Shown here one piece after another: positions 33,873-42,975 of a stretch of 64,000 nt of DNA. The first letter of the stretch is position 1; each line of letters begins with the position of its first letter. The position numbers and the translations under genes were made by a program. The notes beneath the pieces were generated by a model. It ran no database searches. It was not told where the DNA came from and was given only the letters and a program-made list of their open reading frames with translations. Where the stretch lies: assembly GCF_019443965.1 (NCBI RefSeq), contig NZ_CP040814.1, forward strand, positions 1,674,001 through 1,738,000. Direction: 5' to 3'. The stretch comes from Salinibacterium sp. M195 (lineage in GTDB: Bacteria > Actinomycetota > Actinomycetes > Actinomycetales > Microbacteriaceae).

Positions 33873-34697
33873 ATGATTGAATTTCGAGCAGTAACCAAGC
33901 AATTTGGCGACGGTACCGTCGCTGTAGACAATTTTGATCTCGTGATTCCTTCACGCAAGATCACCGTGTTCGTTGGATCGTCAGGTAGCGGTAAGACCAC
34001 GCTGCTCCGGATGATCAATCGCATGGTTGATCTCACTGAGGGCGATATCGACATTGATGGCGACAGCATCATGAGCAAGGAGCCAGTGGCTCTCCGGCGC
34101 AGCATCGGCTATGTGATGCAAAACTCGGGGTTACTGCCGCACTTCAAAGTCATCGACAACGTGACGACGGTGCCGGTGCTCAATGGCGTTCCGAAGAAAC
34201 TGGCGCGCGCTCAGGCGCTCGAGCTTCTCGACACCGTTGGGCTGAGCCGCACGCTCGCTAATCGCTACCCGAGTCAACTCTCGGGCGGGCAGCAGCAGCG
34301 CGTCGGCGTAGCACGCGGCCTAGCGGCCAACCCCAACATCTTGCTGATGGACGAGCCCTTTGGCGCCGTTGACCCAATTGTGAGGGCTGAACTCCAACAG
34401 GAGATCATTCGGCTGCAGCGCGAGCTCGACAAAACGGTGGTGTTCGTCACGCACGATATTGATGAGGCCTTCCTGCTCGGAGACCAAGTTGTCATCCTCG
34501 AGAAATCTGCGAAAATCGCGCAAGTGGGCAGCCCGACCGAGATCATGTCGAACCCTGCCAGCGACTTTGTCGCTGATTTCATCGGCACCCAACGCGGAAA
34601 GCGTGCGCTGTCCTTGAAGAAGACTGCATCGGGAACGATCGTGGTCGACAGCGAGGGCCGCAGCGCTGGCGTACTAGTCGGTGGATCGAGTCAATAG
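33873..34697 (+). CDS. opuCA: Osmoprotectant (glycine betaine/choline-type) ABC importer, ATPase
   Basis: A 274-residue ABC ATPase with Walker A GSSGSGKTT, Q-loop VMQNSGLLPHF (the QNSGLLPH form typical of OpuC/ProV), signature LSGGQQQR, Walker B LLMDEPFGAVDP and the switch FVTHDIDEAFLLGD. It lacks the C-terminal CBS domain pair found in many OpuA/OpuC ATPases, so an ionic-strength sensor may be missing. ATG 33873; the stop shares a base with the next start (TAGTG). First gene of a four-gene ATPase-permease-permease-binding-protein operon. Confidence 0.93.
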   Translation: MIEFRAVTKQFGDGTVAVDNFDLVIPSRKITVFVGSSGSGKTTLLRMINRMVDLTEGDIDIDGDSIMSKEPVALRRSIGYVMQNSGLLPHFKVIDNVTTVPVLNGVPKKLARAQALELLDTVGLSRTLANRYPSQLSGGQQQRVGVARGLAANPNILLMDEPFGAVDPIVRAELQQEIIRLQRELDKTVVFVTHDIDEAFLLGDQVVILEKSAKIAQVGSPTEIMSNPASDFVADFIGTQRGKRALSLKKTASGTIVVDSEGRSAGVLVGGSSQ

Positions 34698-35380
34698 TGA
34701 CGTGGATCATCGGCAATCTCGATTTGATCTGGGCGCTCACGATTGAACACGTTCGACTGAGCATTCTCCCGATCCTTCTCGGCTTTCTCATCTCAATTCC
34801 CTTGGGATGGTTCGCTTATCGTTTCAAGCTCACCCGCGGAATCTTGTTGACCGTGGCCGGCCTGCTCTACACGATTCCTTCCTTGGCGCTGTTCGTGATC
34901 TTGCCGCCGCTGCTCGGAATCAGCTTCCTCAGCGAACTCAACATCACTATTGCGCTCACGCTGTATGCCGTCGCGATCATGGCGCGTTCAGTGGCGGACG
35001 CGCTCTCATCAGTCGATCCCGCGATTCGTCAGTCGGCAACCGCCGTGGGATTTGGCGGATGGCGGCGGTTCTGGACGGTTGATTTTCCTCTTGCCGGCCC
35101 TGTAGTTCTCGCAGGGTTGAGGGTGGCAGCCGTTTCCACCGTGAGCTTAGTCACCGTGGGCATCCTGATCGGAGTCGAGAGCCTCGGTTACCTCTTCACC
35201 AACGGATTCCAGCGTCGAATTATTGAAGAAGTTTTTGCCGGTGTCGTCATGACGGTGATTGTCGCGCTGCTTATCGACCGCGCGCTCGTACTTCTGGGTC
35301 GGCTGCTCATGCCGTGGGCGACAGTCAAGAAAACTAAATCCACCCAGCGCAATCTCACTGTTCAAGGAGCATCCTCGTGA
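34697..35380 (+). CDS. opuCB: Osmoprotectant ABC importer, permease 1
   Basis: A 227-residue permease with about five membrane helices. The region LSSVDPAIRQSATAVGFGGW is the ATPase-coupling loop, and LYTIPSLALFVILPPLLG is characteristic of OpuC-type permeases. Start GTG 34697 overlaps the preceding stop by one base; the end overlaps the second permease (GTGA). Confidence 0.93.
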   Translation: MTWIIGNLDLIWALTIEHVRLSILPILLGFLISIPLGWFAYRFKLTRGILLTVAGLLYTIPSLALFVILPPLLGISFLSELNITIALTLYAVAIMARSVADALSSVDPAIRQSATAVGFGGWRRFWTVDFPLAGPVVLAGLRVAAVSTVSLVTVGILIGVESLGYLFTNGFQRRIIEEVFAGVVMTVIVALLIDRALVLLGRLLMPWATVKKTKSTQRNLTVQGASS

Positions 35381-36129
35381 ATCTTCTTGTCGAAGCAATG
35401 CAATGGCTGTTCTCCCCGGAACGGCTTGGTGGAAGCAACCCGATCCCGCTCCGCATTGAAGAACATCTCTTCTACACTTTTATCTCGGTGGCGATAGCGG
35501 CCATCATCGCTATTCCGATCGGCTTCTATATCGGGCATACCGGCAAGGGCCGCGATTTTGCGGTTGGGCTCTCTGGCGCGGCCCGCGCACTGCCATCGTT
35601 CGGCTTAATTTTGTTCTTGGTGCTCTTGATCGGTGTCGCCCAAGCGCAACTTCAACTAGCCGCGATCACCGCTTTCGTGTTGCTCGCTATCCCTTCGATA
35701 CTCGCCGGTGCGTACGCGGGTGTCGAAGCCGTAGATCGTCGCGTTATTGACGCCGCGCGCGCCGTCGGAATGACCGAATGGCAGATCCTCTGGAAGGTGG
35801 AAGTGCCGATCGGTCTTCCGCTGCTCATCGGAGGTCTTCGCGCGTCGACGCTCCAAGTGGTGGCCACGGCCACGCTCGCGGCCTATGTCGGCCTCGGAGG
35901 CTTGGGAATCTTCATCTTCCGCGGGCTTCCGCTGCAACGCTACGACGAGATGTTGGGCAGCGCGCTTCTTATTGCCGCGCTCGCGCTCGCACTCGATGGA
36001 ATATTCGCACTCATTCAGCAATTCGCAATTCCCCGCGGAGTTTCGGCTGGGCGTGCTAAAGATGTCCGCACGTCGTCACCTCGACGACGCACGGTGGCAG
36101 CACAAGCTGTCCAAGAAAGAAGAGGATAG
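35377..36129 (+). CDS. opuCD: Osmoprotectant ABC importer, permease 2
   Basis: A 250-residue permease, paralogous in type to the preceding one, with helices containing GAARALPSFGLILFLVLLIG and coupling loop VIDAARAVGMTEWQILWKVE. The C-terminal tail (about 225-250) is basic and Arg/Ser rich. It begins with a GTG overlapping the first permease's stop and is followed 2 bases later by the binding protein. Confidence 0.93.
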   Translation: MNLLVEAMQWLFSPERLGGSNPIPLRIEEHLFYTFISVAIAAIIAIPIGFYIGHTGKGRDFAVGLSGAARALPSFGLILFLVLLIGVAQAQLQLAAITAFVLLAIPSILAGAYAGVEAVDRRVIDAARAVGMTEWQILWKVEVPIGLPLLIGGLRASTLQVVATATLAAYVGLGGLGIFIFRGLPLQRYDEMLGSALLIAALALALDGIFALIQQFAIPRGVSAGRAKDVRTSSPRRRTVAAQAVQERRG

Positions 36130-36131
36130 AA

Positions 36132-37043
36132 ATGTTCACAGCTAAGAACAAAGGCCGGCTCGCGCTTGGCGCAGCCGCGGTCGGGGTGGCAATCGCCCTG
36201 TCAGGGTGTGCAACTAGTGATCCCCTGGACACTGGATCGAGTGACGACAACGCCAACAGCGAGACCATCGTTGTTGGATCGCAGGCGTACTACTCCAACG
36301 AAATCATTGCCGAGATCTATGCTCAGGCACTTGAAGGCGCAGGATTCGACGTGGAACGCCAGTTCCAAATCGGACAGCGCGACGTCTACCTTACCGCGCT
36401 TGAAAGTGGCGACGTGGATCTCATTCCTGAGTACACGGGTAACCTTCTCCAGTTCTACAAGGCCGACACCACGGCGACCGCGTCGGAAGACGTATACGCC
36501 GAACTCGCAGGCGCACTGCCTGAGGGCCTCACCGTTCTCGATCAGGCCGCGGCTACCGATCAGGACTCCTACAACGTGACCGCCGACTTCGCAGCGGAAA
36601 ACTCGCTGACGAGTCTTGCGGACCTCGCCGGGGTCAGCGACCTCAAGCTCGGTGGAAACGCCGAACTCGAAGAGCGCCCCTATGGTCCCGCCGGACTCCA
36701 AGACGTTTATGGTGCGACCGTTGGCTTCACTGCCACGGGAGACACCACCGTTGACGCCTTGGTTGCGGGCACCATCAACATCGCCAACGTCTACAGCGCA
36801 GATCCGCGCATCCAGACCGAAAACCTCGTGTCCTTGACGGACCCGGAAGGTCTGTTCCTGGCATCCAACGTCGTTCCGCTAGTGAACGCCGATGTTGCCG
36901 ACTCGATTGCCGACGTCATCAATGCGGTAAACGCCAAGCTCAGCCCTGAGGGCCTTGTTGCTCTCAACGTGCAGAGCACAGTCGACAAGATGTCCTCAGA
37001 CGACATCGCCAGCGCTTGGTTGAGCGAGAACGGCCTCAGCTAG
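36132..37043 (+). CDS. opuCC: Osmoprotectant-binding lipoprotein
   Basis: A 303-residue substrate-binding protein of the OpuAC type: signal peptide with lipobox LSGC (Cys25), then VGSQAYYSNEIIAEIYAQAL, LESGDVDLIPEYTGNLLQFY (the ExTG-type ligand segment) and AENSLTSLADLAGVSDLKLG. It would capture betaine, choline or a related quaternary amine outside the cell and deliver it to the two permeases. The binding-pocket aromatic set cannot be confirmed by eye, so the exact ligand is open. Last gene of the operon; a long palindromic terminator follows. Confidence 0.93.
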   Translation: MFTAKNKGRLALGAAAVGVAIALSGCATSDPLDTGSSDDNANSETIVVGSQAYYSNEIIAEIYAQALEGAGFDVERQFQIGQRDVYLTALESGDVDLIPEYTGNLLQFYKADTTATASEDVYAELAGALPEGLTVLDQAAATDQDSYNVTADFAAENSLTSLADLAGVSDLKLGGNAELEERPYGPAGLQDVYGATVGFTATGDTTVDALVAGTINIANVYSADPRIQTENLVSLTDPEGLFLASNVVPLVNADVADSIADVINAVNAKLSPEGLVALNVQSTVDKMSSDDIASAWLSENGLS

Positions 37044-37064
37044 CACCCACGAATGGCTTAGCCA

Positions 37065-37100
37065 GTAGAGGGGCGGATGCACGTGCATCCGCCCCTCTAC
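37065..37100. terminator. Perfect 18+18 inverted repeat, likely bidirectional terminator
   Basis: GTAGAGGGGCGGATGCAC followed directly by its exact reverse complement, between the convergent importer operon (plus) and dedA (minus). T-runs are short on either side (TCTGTT on the plus side), so termination efficiency is uncertain. Confidence 0.7.
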
Positions 37101-37152
37101 TCTGTTAACGGCTGGGCAGAGCCAGCGATCATGGCGGGCGATCGCGGGAGCG

Positions 37153-37872
37153 CTACTCTTCGTCGTCGCGATGGTCCATGTGGCGCAACTGAGAGCGATG
37201 GAGAAGTTTTTTGGCGATGAGAGCGATGATCGCAATGGCCGCGATGACGCCGACAAAAACGTAGCCGGCGTAGTGAAGCTGGTCGAGTAGCTCCCGGAAA
37301 CTCCCCGCCGTCAGGGCACCGACGGAGACGTAGGCGATTGACCAGATGCTCGTGGCCGGTACCGTCCACGCCATAAAAGTGCGGTAACGCATTGTGCTCA
37401 TACCTACTGTCACGGGAATGAGCGAGTGCAGCACCGGCAGAAAGCGGGAAATGAAAACGGCGATGCCGCCGCGGCGGCCGAGATAGCGCTCAGCTTGAAC
37501 CCAATGCTGCTCGCCGATGCGTTTGCCCAACCGAGAATGCCGAATCTTTGGGCCGAAATAGCGCCCAAGAGCGAAACCGACGCTCTCGCCGATCAAGGCA
37601 CCCACAACCACAACAGCGACAAGAATTGTCGCCTCGAAGACGCTGCCGACCGCGCTGCTAGCAACCAAAACCACCGTGTCTCCTGGCACAAGTAGCCCGA
37701 CCAGGATCGACGTTTCCAACATGATTGCGACGCCAGCCAAGGCAGTTCGCAGCACCGGATCGACCGACTCAACGGTGTCGAGAATGTACGTCAGAGCACT
37801 ATTGACCCACTGGCCAAAGTCGACGCCCGCAGCGCTAGATTCAGCACTCAGCACAAGGTCAACGGTGTTCAC
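37153..37872 (-). CDS. DedA-family membrane protein
   Basis: A 239-residue polytopic protein of the DedA/VTT family, members of which include lipid scramblase/flippase-type carriers. Signatures are ETSILVGLLVPGDTVVLVAS, GALIGESVGFALGRYFG, and SRFLPVLHSLIPVTVGMSTM, with the conserved Arg in the re-entrant loop (FISRFLP). The C-terminus is short, basic and acidic (HRSQLRHMDHRDDEE). GTG 37872 has TAGGCT six bases upstream. Transcribed alone. Confidence 0.92.
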   Translation of the reverse strand: MNTVDLVLSAESSAAGVDFGQWVNSALTYILDTVESVDPVLRTALAGVAIMLETSILVGLLVPGDTVVLVASSAVGSVFEATILVAVVVVGALIGESVGFALGRYFGPKIRHSRLGKRIGEQHWVQAERYLGRRGGIAVFISRFLPVLHSLIPVTVGMSTMRYRTFMAWTVPATSIWSIAYVSVGALTAGSFRELLDQLHYAGYVFVGVIAAIAIIALIAKKLLHRSQLRHMDHRDDEE

Positions 37873-37878
37873 GGAATG

Positions 37879-37884
37879 AGCCTA
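37879..37884 (-). promoter_or_regulatory. -10 hexamer TAGGCT for leaderless dedA
   Basis: Minus-strand TAGGCT, 6 bases before GTG 37872. Confidence 0.5.
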
Positions 37885-37909
37885 GCGAGGCTAACCGAAA
37901 ACAGACTGG

Positions 37910-38674
37910 CTAAATAGTGCGAGCCAGAGCCCCCAGTCGCGTGCGCCACTGCTCCAGACGGCCCGGCTTCTCTGCGACCGCAGGCCCATCGACCCACTCT
38001 GAGACAATCCGAATACCGTGCAGAGCATTCACGACCCACACCTCGGTTTCTGCCAGCTCGGCAGGCGTCACCGCCTCCTCGTGAGTGTCGAGGCCAAGCG
38101 CGCGGGCCAGAGTGAGCACGCTGCGCGCCGTAACGCTATCGACGCGATCGAACTCAGCGGGTGGTCCGCACAAGATCTCACCTCGCCACCAGAGAATCGC
38201 ACTGTACGCCCCCTCGATGACGTAACCATCCTCGGTCAGCAGAATCGCTTCGTCGGCACCATGGTTTCGAGCACCCGTATTTACGAGACCCAGGGCTACA
38301 AGATCTGGGCCTTTCACCGTCGGCTGAGTGCGAGGATCATCGCCCGTGAAACTGATCACCTTCGCCGAGCGGCGCAATTCCGGGTTGGCGCGCAGGCGCA
38401 GAAAAAAGTCGCCTCCGCGAAGCTCAACCCGCGGAAACCACGTGCCAGCGCGGGGGAGGGCCGCGACAGCAGAAGTGAAAAAATTCTCGGCAGAATCGTG
38501 CAGAGTGGCGGGCACGGCATCCATAAATCGTTGGCGGTGCAAATTGAGCGCGAGAATCTTGCCGGCGTCAACTAGCCAGGAATCGGCCACCGTCAGTGGG
38601 GTTTCCGGGACGTCTAACGGCATTACTTCGATTAGTTGATCGTTCTGCCACCGATAAATTGCGTCCGCACTCAT
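37910..38674 (-). CDS. pabC: Aminodeoxychorismate lyase-like class IV PLP enzyme
   Basis: A 254-residue branched-chain-aminotransferase-fold (class IV) PLP enzyme. The segment TQPTVKGPDLVALGLVN carries the expected PLP lysine, and ADEAILLTEDGYVIEGAYSA is the cofactor-phosphate side (usually E-x-x-x-x-N/A). PabC releases pyruvate from 4-amino-4-deoxychorismate to give p-aminobenzoate for folate. The assignment rests on the divergent pairing with pabB, 11 bases away. A D-amino-acid or branched-chain aminotransferase cannot be excluded by sequence alone. Confidence 0.85.
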   Translation of the reverse strand: MSADAIYRWQNDQLIEVMPLDVPETPLTVADSWLVDAGKILALNLHRQRFMDAVPATLHDSAENFFTSAVAALPRAGTWFPRVELRGGDFFLRLRANPELRRSAKVISFTGDDPRTQPTVKGPDLVALGLVNTGARNHGADEAILLTEDGYVIEGAYSAILWWRGEILCGPPAEFDRVDSVTARSVLTLARALGLDTHEEAVTPAELAETEVWVVNALHGIRIVSEWVDGPAVAEKPGRLEQWRTRLGALARTI

Positions 38675-38686
38675 AGTCTTAGGTTA
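38674..38686. promoter_or_regulatory. Divergent overlapping promoters of pabC and pabB
   Basis: TAGTCT (38674-38679, plus) is 6 bases before the pabB ATG at 38686; TAACCT (38686-38681, minus) is 6 bases before the pabC ATG at 38674. Each hexamer includes the first base of the other gene's start codon, so both messages would be leaderless and the two polymerases would compete for the same 13 bases. Confidence 0.6.
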
Positions 38687-40131
38687 TGCGCTCTCGCGTT
38701 CTTACTGCCGCCCTGCCGCACTGGGTCGACCCCGCGGCGGTGTTCGGCGAACTCATGAAGATTAGCGCTGACAACGTTGCTGGCGCGGTGTGGCTTGATA
38801 GCGGGGTGACAGCCTCCACCGGCCGCAGCTACCTCGCCGTGTCTGAGCGTGCTGTGCTCAGCAGCGACCTCACGGAGCCTGTTTTCGATTGGATGCGCCG
38901 CGAGTTTCACCCCGTCGACGTTGATGTCTCTGAGGTTCCTCCCGGTTTTCGGCTGGGCTGGGTCGGTTGGCTTGGTTACGAACTGCGCGGTGAATCGCTC
39001 GGAGTGGAAATTACGACGCCAGCGTCGACCCCGGATGCGGCGTGGCTGTGGGTAGACCGGATGCTGGTGTTCGACCATGGGCTGCAATCGCTGAGCCTGC
39101 TGGCGCTCGGCGACAGCTGGACGGGAGAACTCGCCCAGTGGCGCGACGATATGCACGCCCTCGTCGCGGCGGCGGAGACGACCGCGGAAGCGGTAGCGGA
39201 CGCGGCGGTGAATCCAGCGGCGGCAGTCGCGCGCACGCAGCCTACGTCGCGGGAAAGCTTGAGAACCACCACCGCCGATGTTGACGATGCGGTCGATGCG
39301 CCGACCGCGGTGTGGCGTGATTCCGACGCCAGCTATCTCGCAATGATTGCTGCGTGCCAAGACGCAATTGTCGAGGGAGACGCCTATCAGCTGTGTCTCA
39401 CAACAAGCGTTCACGTCGATCGCATCGTCGATCCCGTGGCAGCGTATCTCGCGTTGCGGGCAGCGAATCCGAGCCACCATGGCGGATTTTTGCGCGTTGG
39501 GGAGACCTCGCTACTGAGCTCGACTCCCGAACAGTTTCTCTCGATTGACCCCAGCGGGGAGGTCGAAACAAAACCCATCAAGGGAACGCGTCGCCGCGAT
39601 CTCGATCCGCTCGAAGATGCGCGGCTGCGTGACGAGCTTCTCGCCAGCGACAAGGAGCGCGCGGAAAATCTGATGATCGTCGACCTCATGCGCAATGATC
39701 TCGGGAGAGTGTGCGAGGTTGGCTCGGTCACGGTGCCGAAACTGTTTGATATTGAAAGCTACGCCACGGTGCACCAACTCGTCAGCACCATCCGGGGTCA
39801 GTTGCGGCCCGAGGTGAGTGCTGTCGATGCGATCGAGGCTTCTTTTCCGGCCGGATCGATGACGGGGGCGCCGAAACACTCCGCGACCCTCATCCTCGAC
39901 GCTCTCGAGACTGGCCCGCGCGGAATTTACTCTGGCGTGTTTGGGTATGTTGGGCTCGACGGTGCCGTGGACCTGGCGATGGTCATCCGCTCCATTGTGG
40001 TGGATGCTCGGGGTTCGACGATCGGTGCCGGCGGCGGAATCACTGCCCTCTCGGTTGCCACCGAAGAGCTTGCTGAGGTCAAGTTGAAGGCGGCAGCCCT
40101 GCTGAGAGTGCTCGGCGTTCGGGTTGACTAA
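38686..40131 (+). CDS. pabB: Aminodeoxychorismate synthase component I
   Basis: A 481-residue chorismate-binding enzyme. The C-terminal two-thirds show the family marks: AYQLCLTTSV, STPEQFL, PIKGTRRR, ASDKERAENLMIVDLMRNDL, and PAGSMTGAPKHSA with AGGGITALS. The PIKGT lysine is the ADC-synthase-type residue that distinguishes it from anthranilate synthase (which has PIAGT). It aminates chorismate with ammonia from a glutaminase partner, which is not in the window. An Ala/Thr-rich low-complexity stretch occurs near residues 160-205. Confidence 0.94.
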   Translation: MRSRVLTAALPHWVDPAAVFGELMKISADNVAGAVWLDSGVTASTGRSYLAVSERAVLSSDLTEPVFDWMRREFHPVDVDVSEVPPGFRLGWVGWLGYELRGESLGVEITTPASTPDAAWLWVDRMLVFDHGLQSLSLLALGDSWTGELAQWRDDMHALVAAAETTAEAVADAAVNPAAAVARTQPTSRESLRTTTADVDDAVDAPTAVWRDSDASYLAMIAACQDAIVEGDAYQLCLTTSVHVDRIVDPVAAYLALRAANPSHHGGFLRVGETSLLSSTPEQFLSIDPSGEVETKPIKGTRRRDLDPLEDARLRDELLASDKERAENLMIVDLMRNDLGRVCEVGSVTVPKLFDIESYATVHQLVSTIRGQLRPEVSAVDAIEASFPAGSMTGAPKHSATLILDALETGPRGIYSGVFGYVGLDGAVDLAMVIRSIVVDARGSTIGAGGGITALSVATEELAEVKLKAAALLRVLGVRVD

Positions 40132-40306
40132 GCGGTCGCGCATCCGCACCCGACTGTAGCGAACGACCGGTCTACGCTGCGGCTGTGTACTGTGAGATAC
40201 GTCAACTCATAGACAATGGAATAACCCGACACGTTTTGGCCCCCTCGAGCGCGGCCGTGAGTTGGGTAATCTTGGATCTTCCCTGTAACGAATTGAGAGT
40301 GTTTAC

Positions 40307-42913
40307 GTGACTGAGCAGCCCAACTTTGCTGATGCACACGATGATCGCGATGCAACCCCCGGCTATGACGTCGCGGCCATCCACGCGAAGTGGCAAGCCA
40401 AGTGGGACGAGCTAAAGCCGTTCGCGACGAGTGACCCTGACGACAAACGCCCGCGCAAGTACATTCTCGACATGTTCCCGTACCCCTCAGGCGACCTTCA
40501 CATGGGGCACGCTGAGGCGTATGCGTTTGGTGACATCGCGGCGCGCTACTGGCGTCAGCGTGGCTTCAACGTGCTGCACCCCATTGGATGGGACTCCTTC
40601 GGTCTTCCTGCCGAGAACGCGGCCATCGAGCGCGGTATTGACCCTCGTGGTTGGACATACGACAACATCGAGCAGCAAAAAAAGAGCATGAAGCTCTACG
40701 GCGTCTCGTTCGACTGGGATCGTGTTCTGCACACGAGCGACCCCGAGTACTACAAGTGGAACCAGTGGTTGTTCCTCAAGATGTACGAAAAGGGCCTCGC
40801 CTATCGCAAGGACTCCTGGGTCAACTGGGACCCGATAGACCAGACCGTTCTTGCGAACGAGCAGGTTCTGGCCGACGGCACGTCCGAGCGTTCCGGCGCA
40901 GTCGTTGTCAAGAAGAAGCTCACGCAGTGGTACCTCAAAATTACCGACTATGCCGACCGTCTGCTCGATGACCTGAACCAGCTTGAGGGTGCGTGGCCGT
41001 CGAAGGTGCTGTCGATGCAGCGCAACTGGATCGGCCGTTCAATCGGTGCCGACGTTGACTTCGAAATTGAGGGTCGCGACGAGAAAGTCACCGTCTTCAC
41101 GACGCGTCCAGACACGCTCTACGGCGTCACTTTTATGGTTGTTGCCCCCGATGGTGACCTCGCTGCTGAGCTCGTTGAAAATGCGAGCGACGACGTTAGA
41201 GCGTCGTTTACCAGCTATCTTGAGCAGACTCAGAAGCAGACCGAGATCGAGCGCAAGGATGCTGGTCGCCCCAAGACTGGTATCCCGCTTGACCGTTTTG
41301 CCATCAACCCGGTGACGGGCGAGCGAATCCCGATCTGGGCTGCCGACTATGTACTCGCCGACTACGGTCATGGCGCGGTTATGGCTGTGCCGGCCCACGA
41401 CCAGCGTGACCTCGAGTTCGCGATCAAGTTTGACCTGCCCGTGCGCGTCGTTCTCGACACGAATGCTCCAATCACCGGAGCAATTCCTGTTCTCGAGCTC
41501 GATGAGAACGGCATGGCGATCCTTCCGGATGACCTACCGCCGTTGAATCCTCGCGACACTGGCAAGTCGTTGCAGGGCGATGGCCGCATGATCAACTCTG
41601 GGCCGCTCGATGGGCTCAGCAAGAGCAACGCGATCAAGAAGATTGTTGAACAGCTCGAGGCTGCCGGAACGGGCCGTGCTGCGAAGACGTACCGCTTGCG
41701 CGACTGGTTGATCAGCCGCCAACGCTTCTGGGGAACCCCCATCCCGATCATCCATGGCTCGGATGGCGAACTCATTCCGGTTCCCTTCGACCAGCTGCCG
41801 GTTGAGTTGCCGTCGACCGAAGGGCTCGACCTGAAGCCCAAGGGCAAGTCGCCTCTCGCTGCCGCCGAAGACTGGATCAACGTTGAAGACCCGCGCGATG
41901 GTAGCCCTGCTCTTCGCGACGCTGACACGATGGACACCTTCGTCGACAGCTCGTGGTATTTTTTGCGGTTCCTTTCGCCGAACGACCCCGATAAGGCGTT
42001 CGACCCGGCAGAGGCTGAGAAATGGGCTCCCGTCGACCAGTACGTCGGCGGAGTAGAGCACGCGATTCTGCACCTGCTTTACTCGCGCTTCATCACGAAG
42101 GTTCTTTTTGACCTCGGCTATGTGAGCTTCACTGAGCCTTTCAGCGCTCTGCTCAATCAGGGCATGGTGCTCTCTGAGGGCAAGAAAATGTCGAAGCGCA
42201 GTCGCAAGGCTGTTACCTTCTCCGGCGAAATTGCGGAGCACGGAGCAGATGCTCTGCGCCTGACCCTCGCGTTCGCTGGCCCGCCCGAAGAAAACATCAA
42301 CTGGGAAGATGTTTCTCCTCCCGCATCCCACAAGTTCTTGGCTCGCGCTTTCCGTCTCGTCGGAGATGTCACGAGTGCACCCGAGATCGAGTGGAAGACC
42401 GGCGATATCGCGCTGCGTCGTGCCACTCATCGGTTCTTGGCGGATGGCCCAGGCCTCGCAGAATCCCTGAAGTTCAACGTGCTTGTTGCTCGCATCATGG
42501 ATCTCGTGAACACGACGCGCAAGGTGATCGACAGTGGCGCTGGTGGCGGGGATGCGGCTGTTCGTGAAGCTGCAGAGGTCATCACGATCGCACTGAGCCT
42601 ATTTGCCCCGCACACGGCCGAAGAGATGTGGGAGAAGCTTGGTTACGAGCCCACCGTTGCCCTCGCCGGATGGCGCAAGGCAGAACCTGCGCTTCTCGTC
42701 GAAGAGTCGGTGACCGCCGTTGTGCAAGTGGATGGCAAGGTCCGTGACCGTCTCGAAGTCTCGCCGAAGATTGATGTGGCGGCGCTCGAGGCACTTGCTC
42801 TGGCCTCTGAGGTCGTTATGCGAAGCGTTGGCGACCGCGAGATCATCAAGGTCATCGTGCGGGCGCCGAAGCTCGTCAACATTGCGACTCGTCAACAGCC
42901 CACAGAAGGCTAG
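40307..42913 (+). CDS. leuS: Leucyl-tRNA synthetase
   Basis: Class I aminoacyl-tRNA synthetase, 868 residues. The HIGH-type signature is [11 protein letters not shown], the second is EGKKMSKRS, and the CP1 editing domain contains [18 protein letters not shown] and the AVPAHDQRD segment. The C-terminal anticodon region ends with [13 protein letters not shown]. Start GTG 40307 is preceded by GAGAG seven bases upstream. The 175-base upstream gap shows no T-box consensus. An intrinsic terminator follows. Confidence 0.98.
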   Translation: MTEQPNFADAHDDRDATPGYDVAAIHAKWQAKWDELKPFATSDPDDKRPRKYILDMFPYPSGDLHMGHAEAYAFGDIAARYWRQRGFNVLHPIGWDSFGLPAENAAIERGIDPRGWTYDNIEQQKKSMKLYGVSFDWDRVLHTSDPEYYKWNQWLFLKMYEKGLAYRKDSWVNWDPIDQTVLANEQVLADGTSERSGAVVVKKKLTQWYLKITDYADRLLDDLNQLEGAWPSKVLSMQRNWIGRSIGADVDFEIEGRDEKVTVFTTRPDTLYGVTFMVVAPDGDLAAELVENASDDVRASFTSYLEQTQKQTEIERKDAGRPKTGIPLDRFAINPVTGERIPIWAADYVLADYGHGAVMAVPAHDQRDLEFAIKFDLPVRVVLDTNAPITGAIPVLELDENGMAILPDDLPPLNPRDTGKSLQGDGRMINSGPLDGLSKSNAIKKIVEQLEAAGTGRAAKTYRLRDWLISRQRFWGTPIPIIHGSDGELIPVPFDQLPVELPSTEGLDLKPKGKSPLAAAEDWINVEDPRDGSPALRDADTMDTFVDSSWYFLRFLSPNDPDKAFDPAEAEKWAPVDQYVGGVEHAILHLLYSRFITKVLFDLGYVSFTEPFSALLNQGMVLSEGKKMSKRSRKAVTFSGEIAEHGADALRLTLAFAGPPEENINWEDVSPPASHKFLARAFRLVGDVTSAPEIEWKTGDIALRRATHRFLADGPGLAESLKFNVLVARIMDLVNTTRKVIDSGAGGGDAAVREAAEVITIALSLFAPHTAEEMWEKLGYEPTVALAGWRKAEPALLVEESVTAVVQVDGKVRDRLEVSPKIDVAALEALALASEVVMRSVGDREIIKVIVRAPKLVNIATRQQPTEG

Positions 42914-42932
42914 GCCGCTTCACACATTGTAG

Positions 42933-42971
42933 CTAAGCGAGCTCCGAGAGATCGGGGCTCGCTTAGTTTTT
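42933..42971 (+). terminator. Intrinsic terminator of leuS
   Basis: A 15-bp stem (CTAAGCGAGCTCCGA with TCGGGGCTCGCTTAG, one wobble) closed by a GAGA loop and followed by TTTTT. Its 3' foot and T-run contain the -10 box of comEA. Confidence 0.93.
42964..42969 (+). promoter_or_regulatory. -10 hexamer TAGTTT for leaderless comEA, inside the leuS terminator
   Basis: TAGTTT is 6 bases before GTG 42976 and lies across the end of the terminator stem and its T-run. Confidence 0.55.
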
Positions 42972-42975
42972 GTGC

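Noticed and set aside
33858..33878. Six-codon upstream frame (MSRNYD) whose stop overlaps the opuCA start
   Set aside because: Its GAGGA site has no spacing to the upstream ATG, so a leader peptide is not supported.
40132..40306. T-box leader before leuS
   Set aside because: No T-box consensus (AGGGTGGNACCGCG-like) is present.
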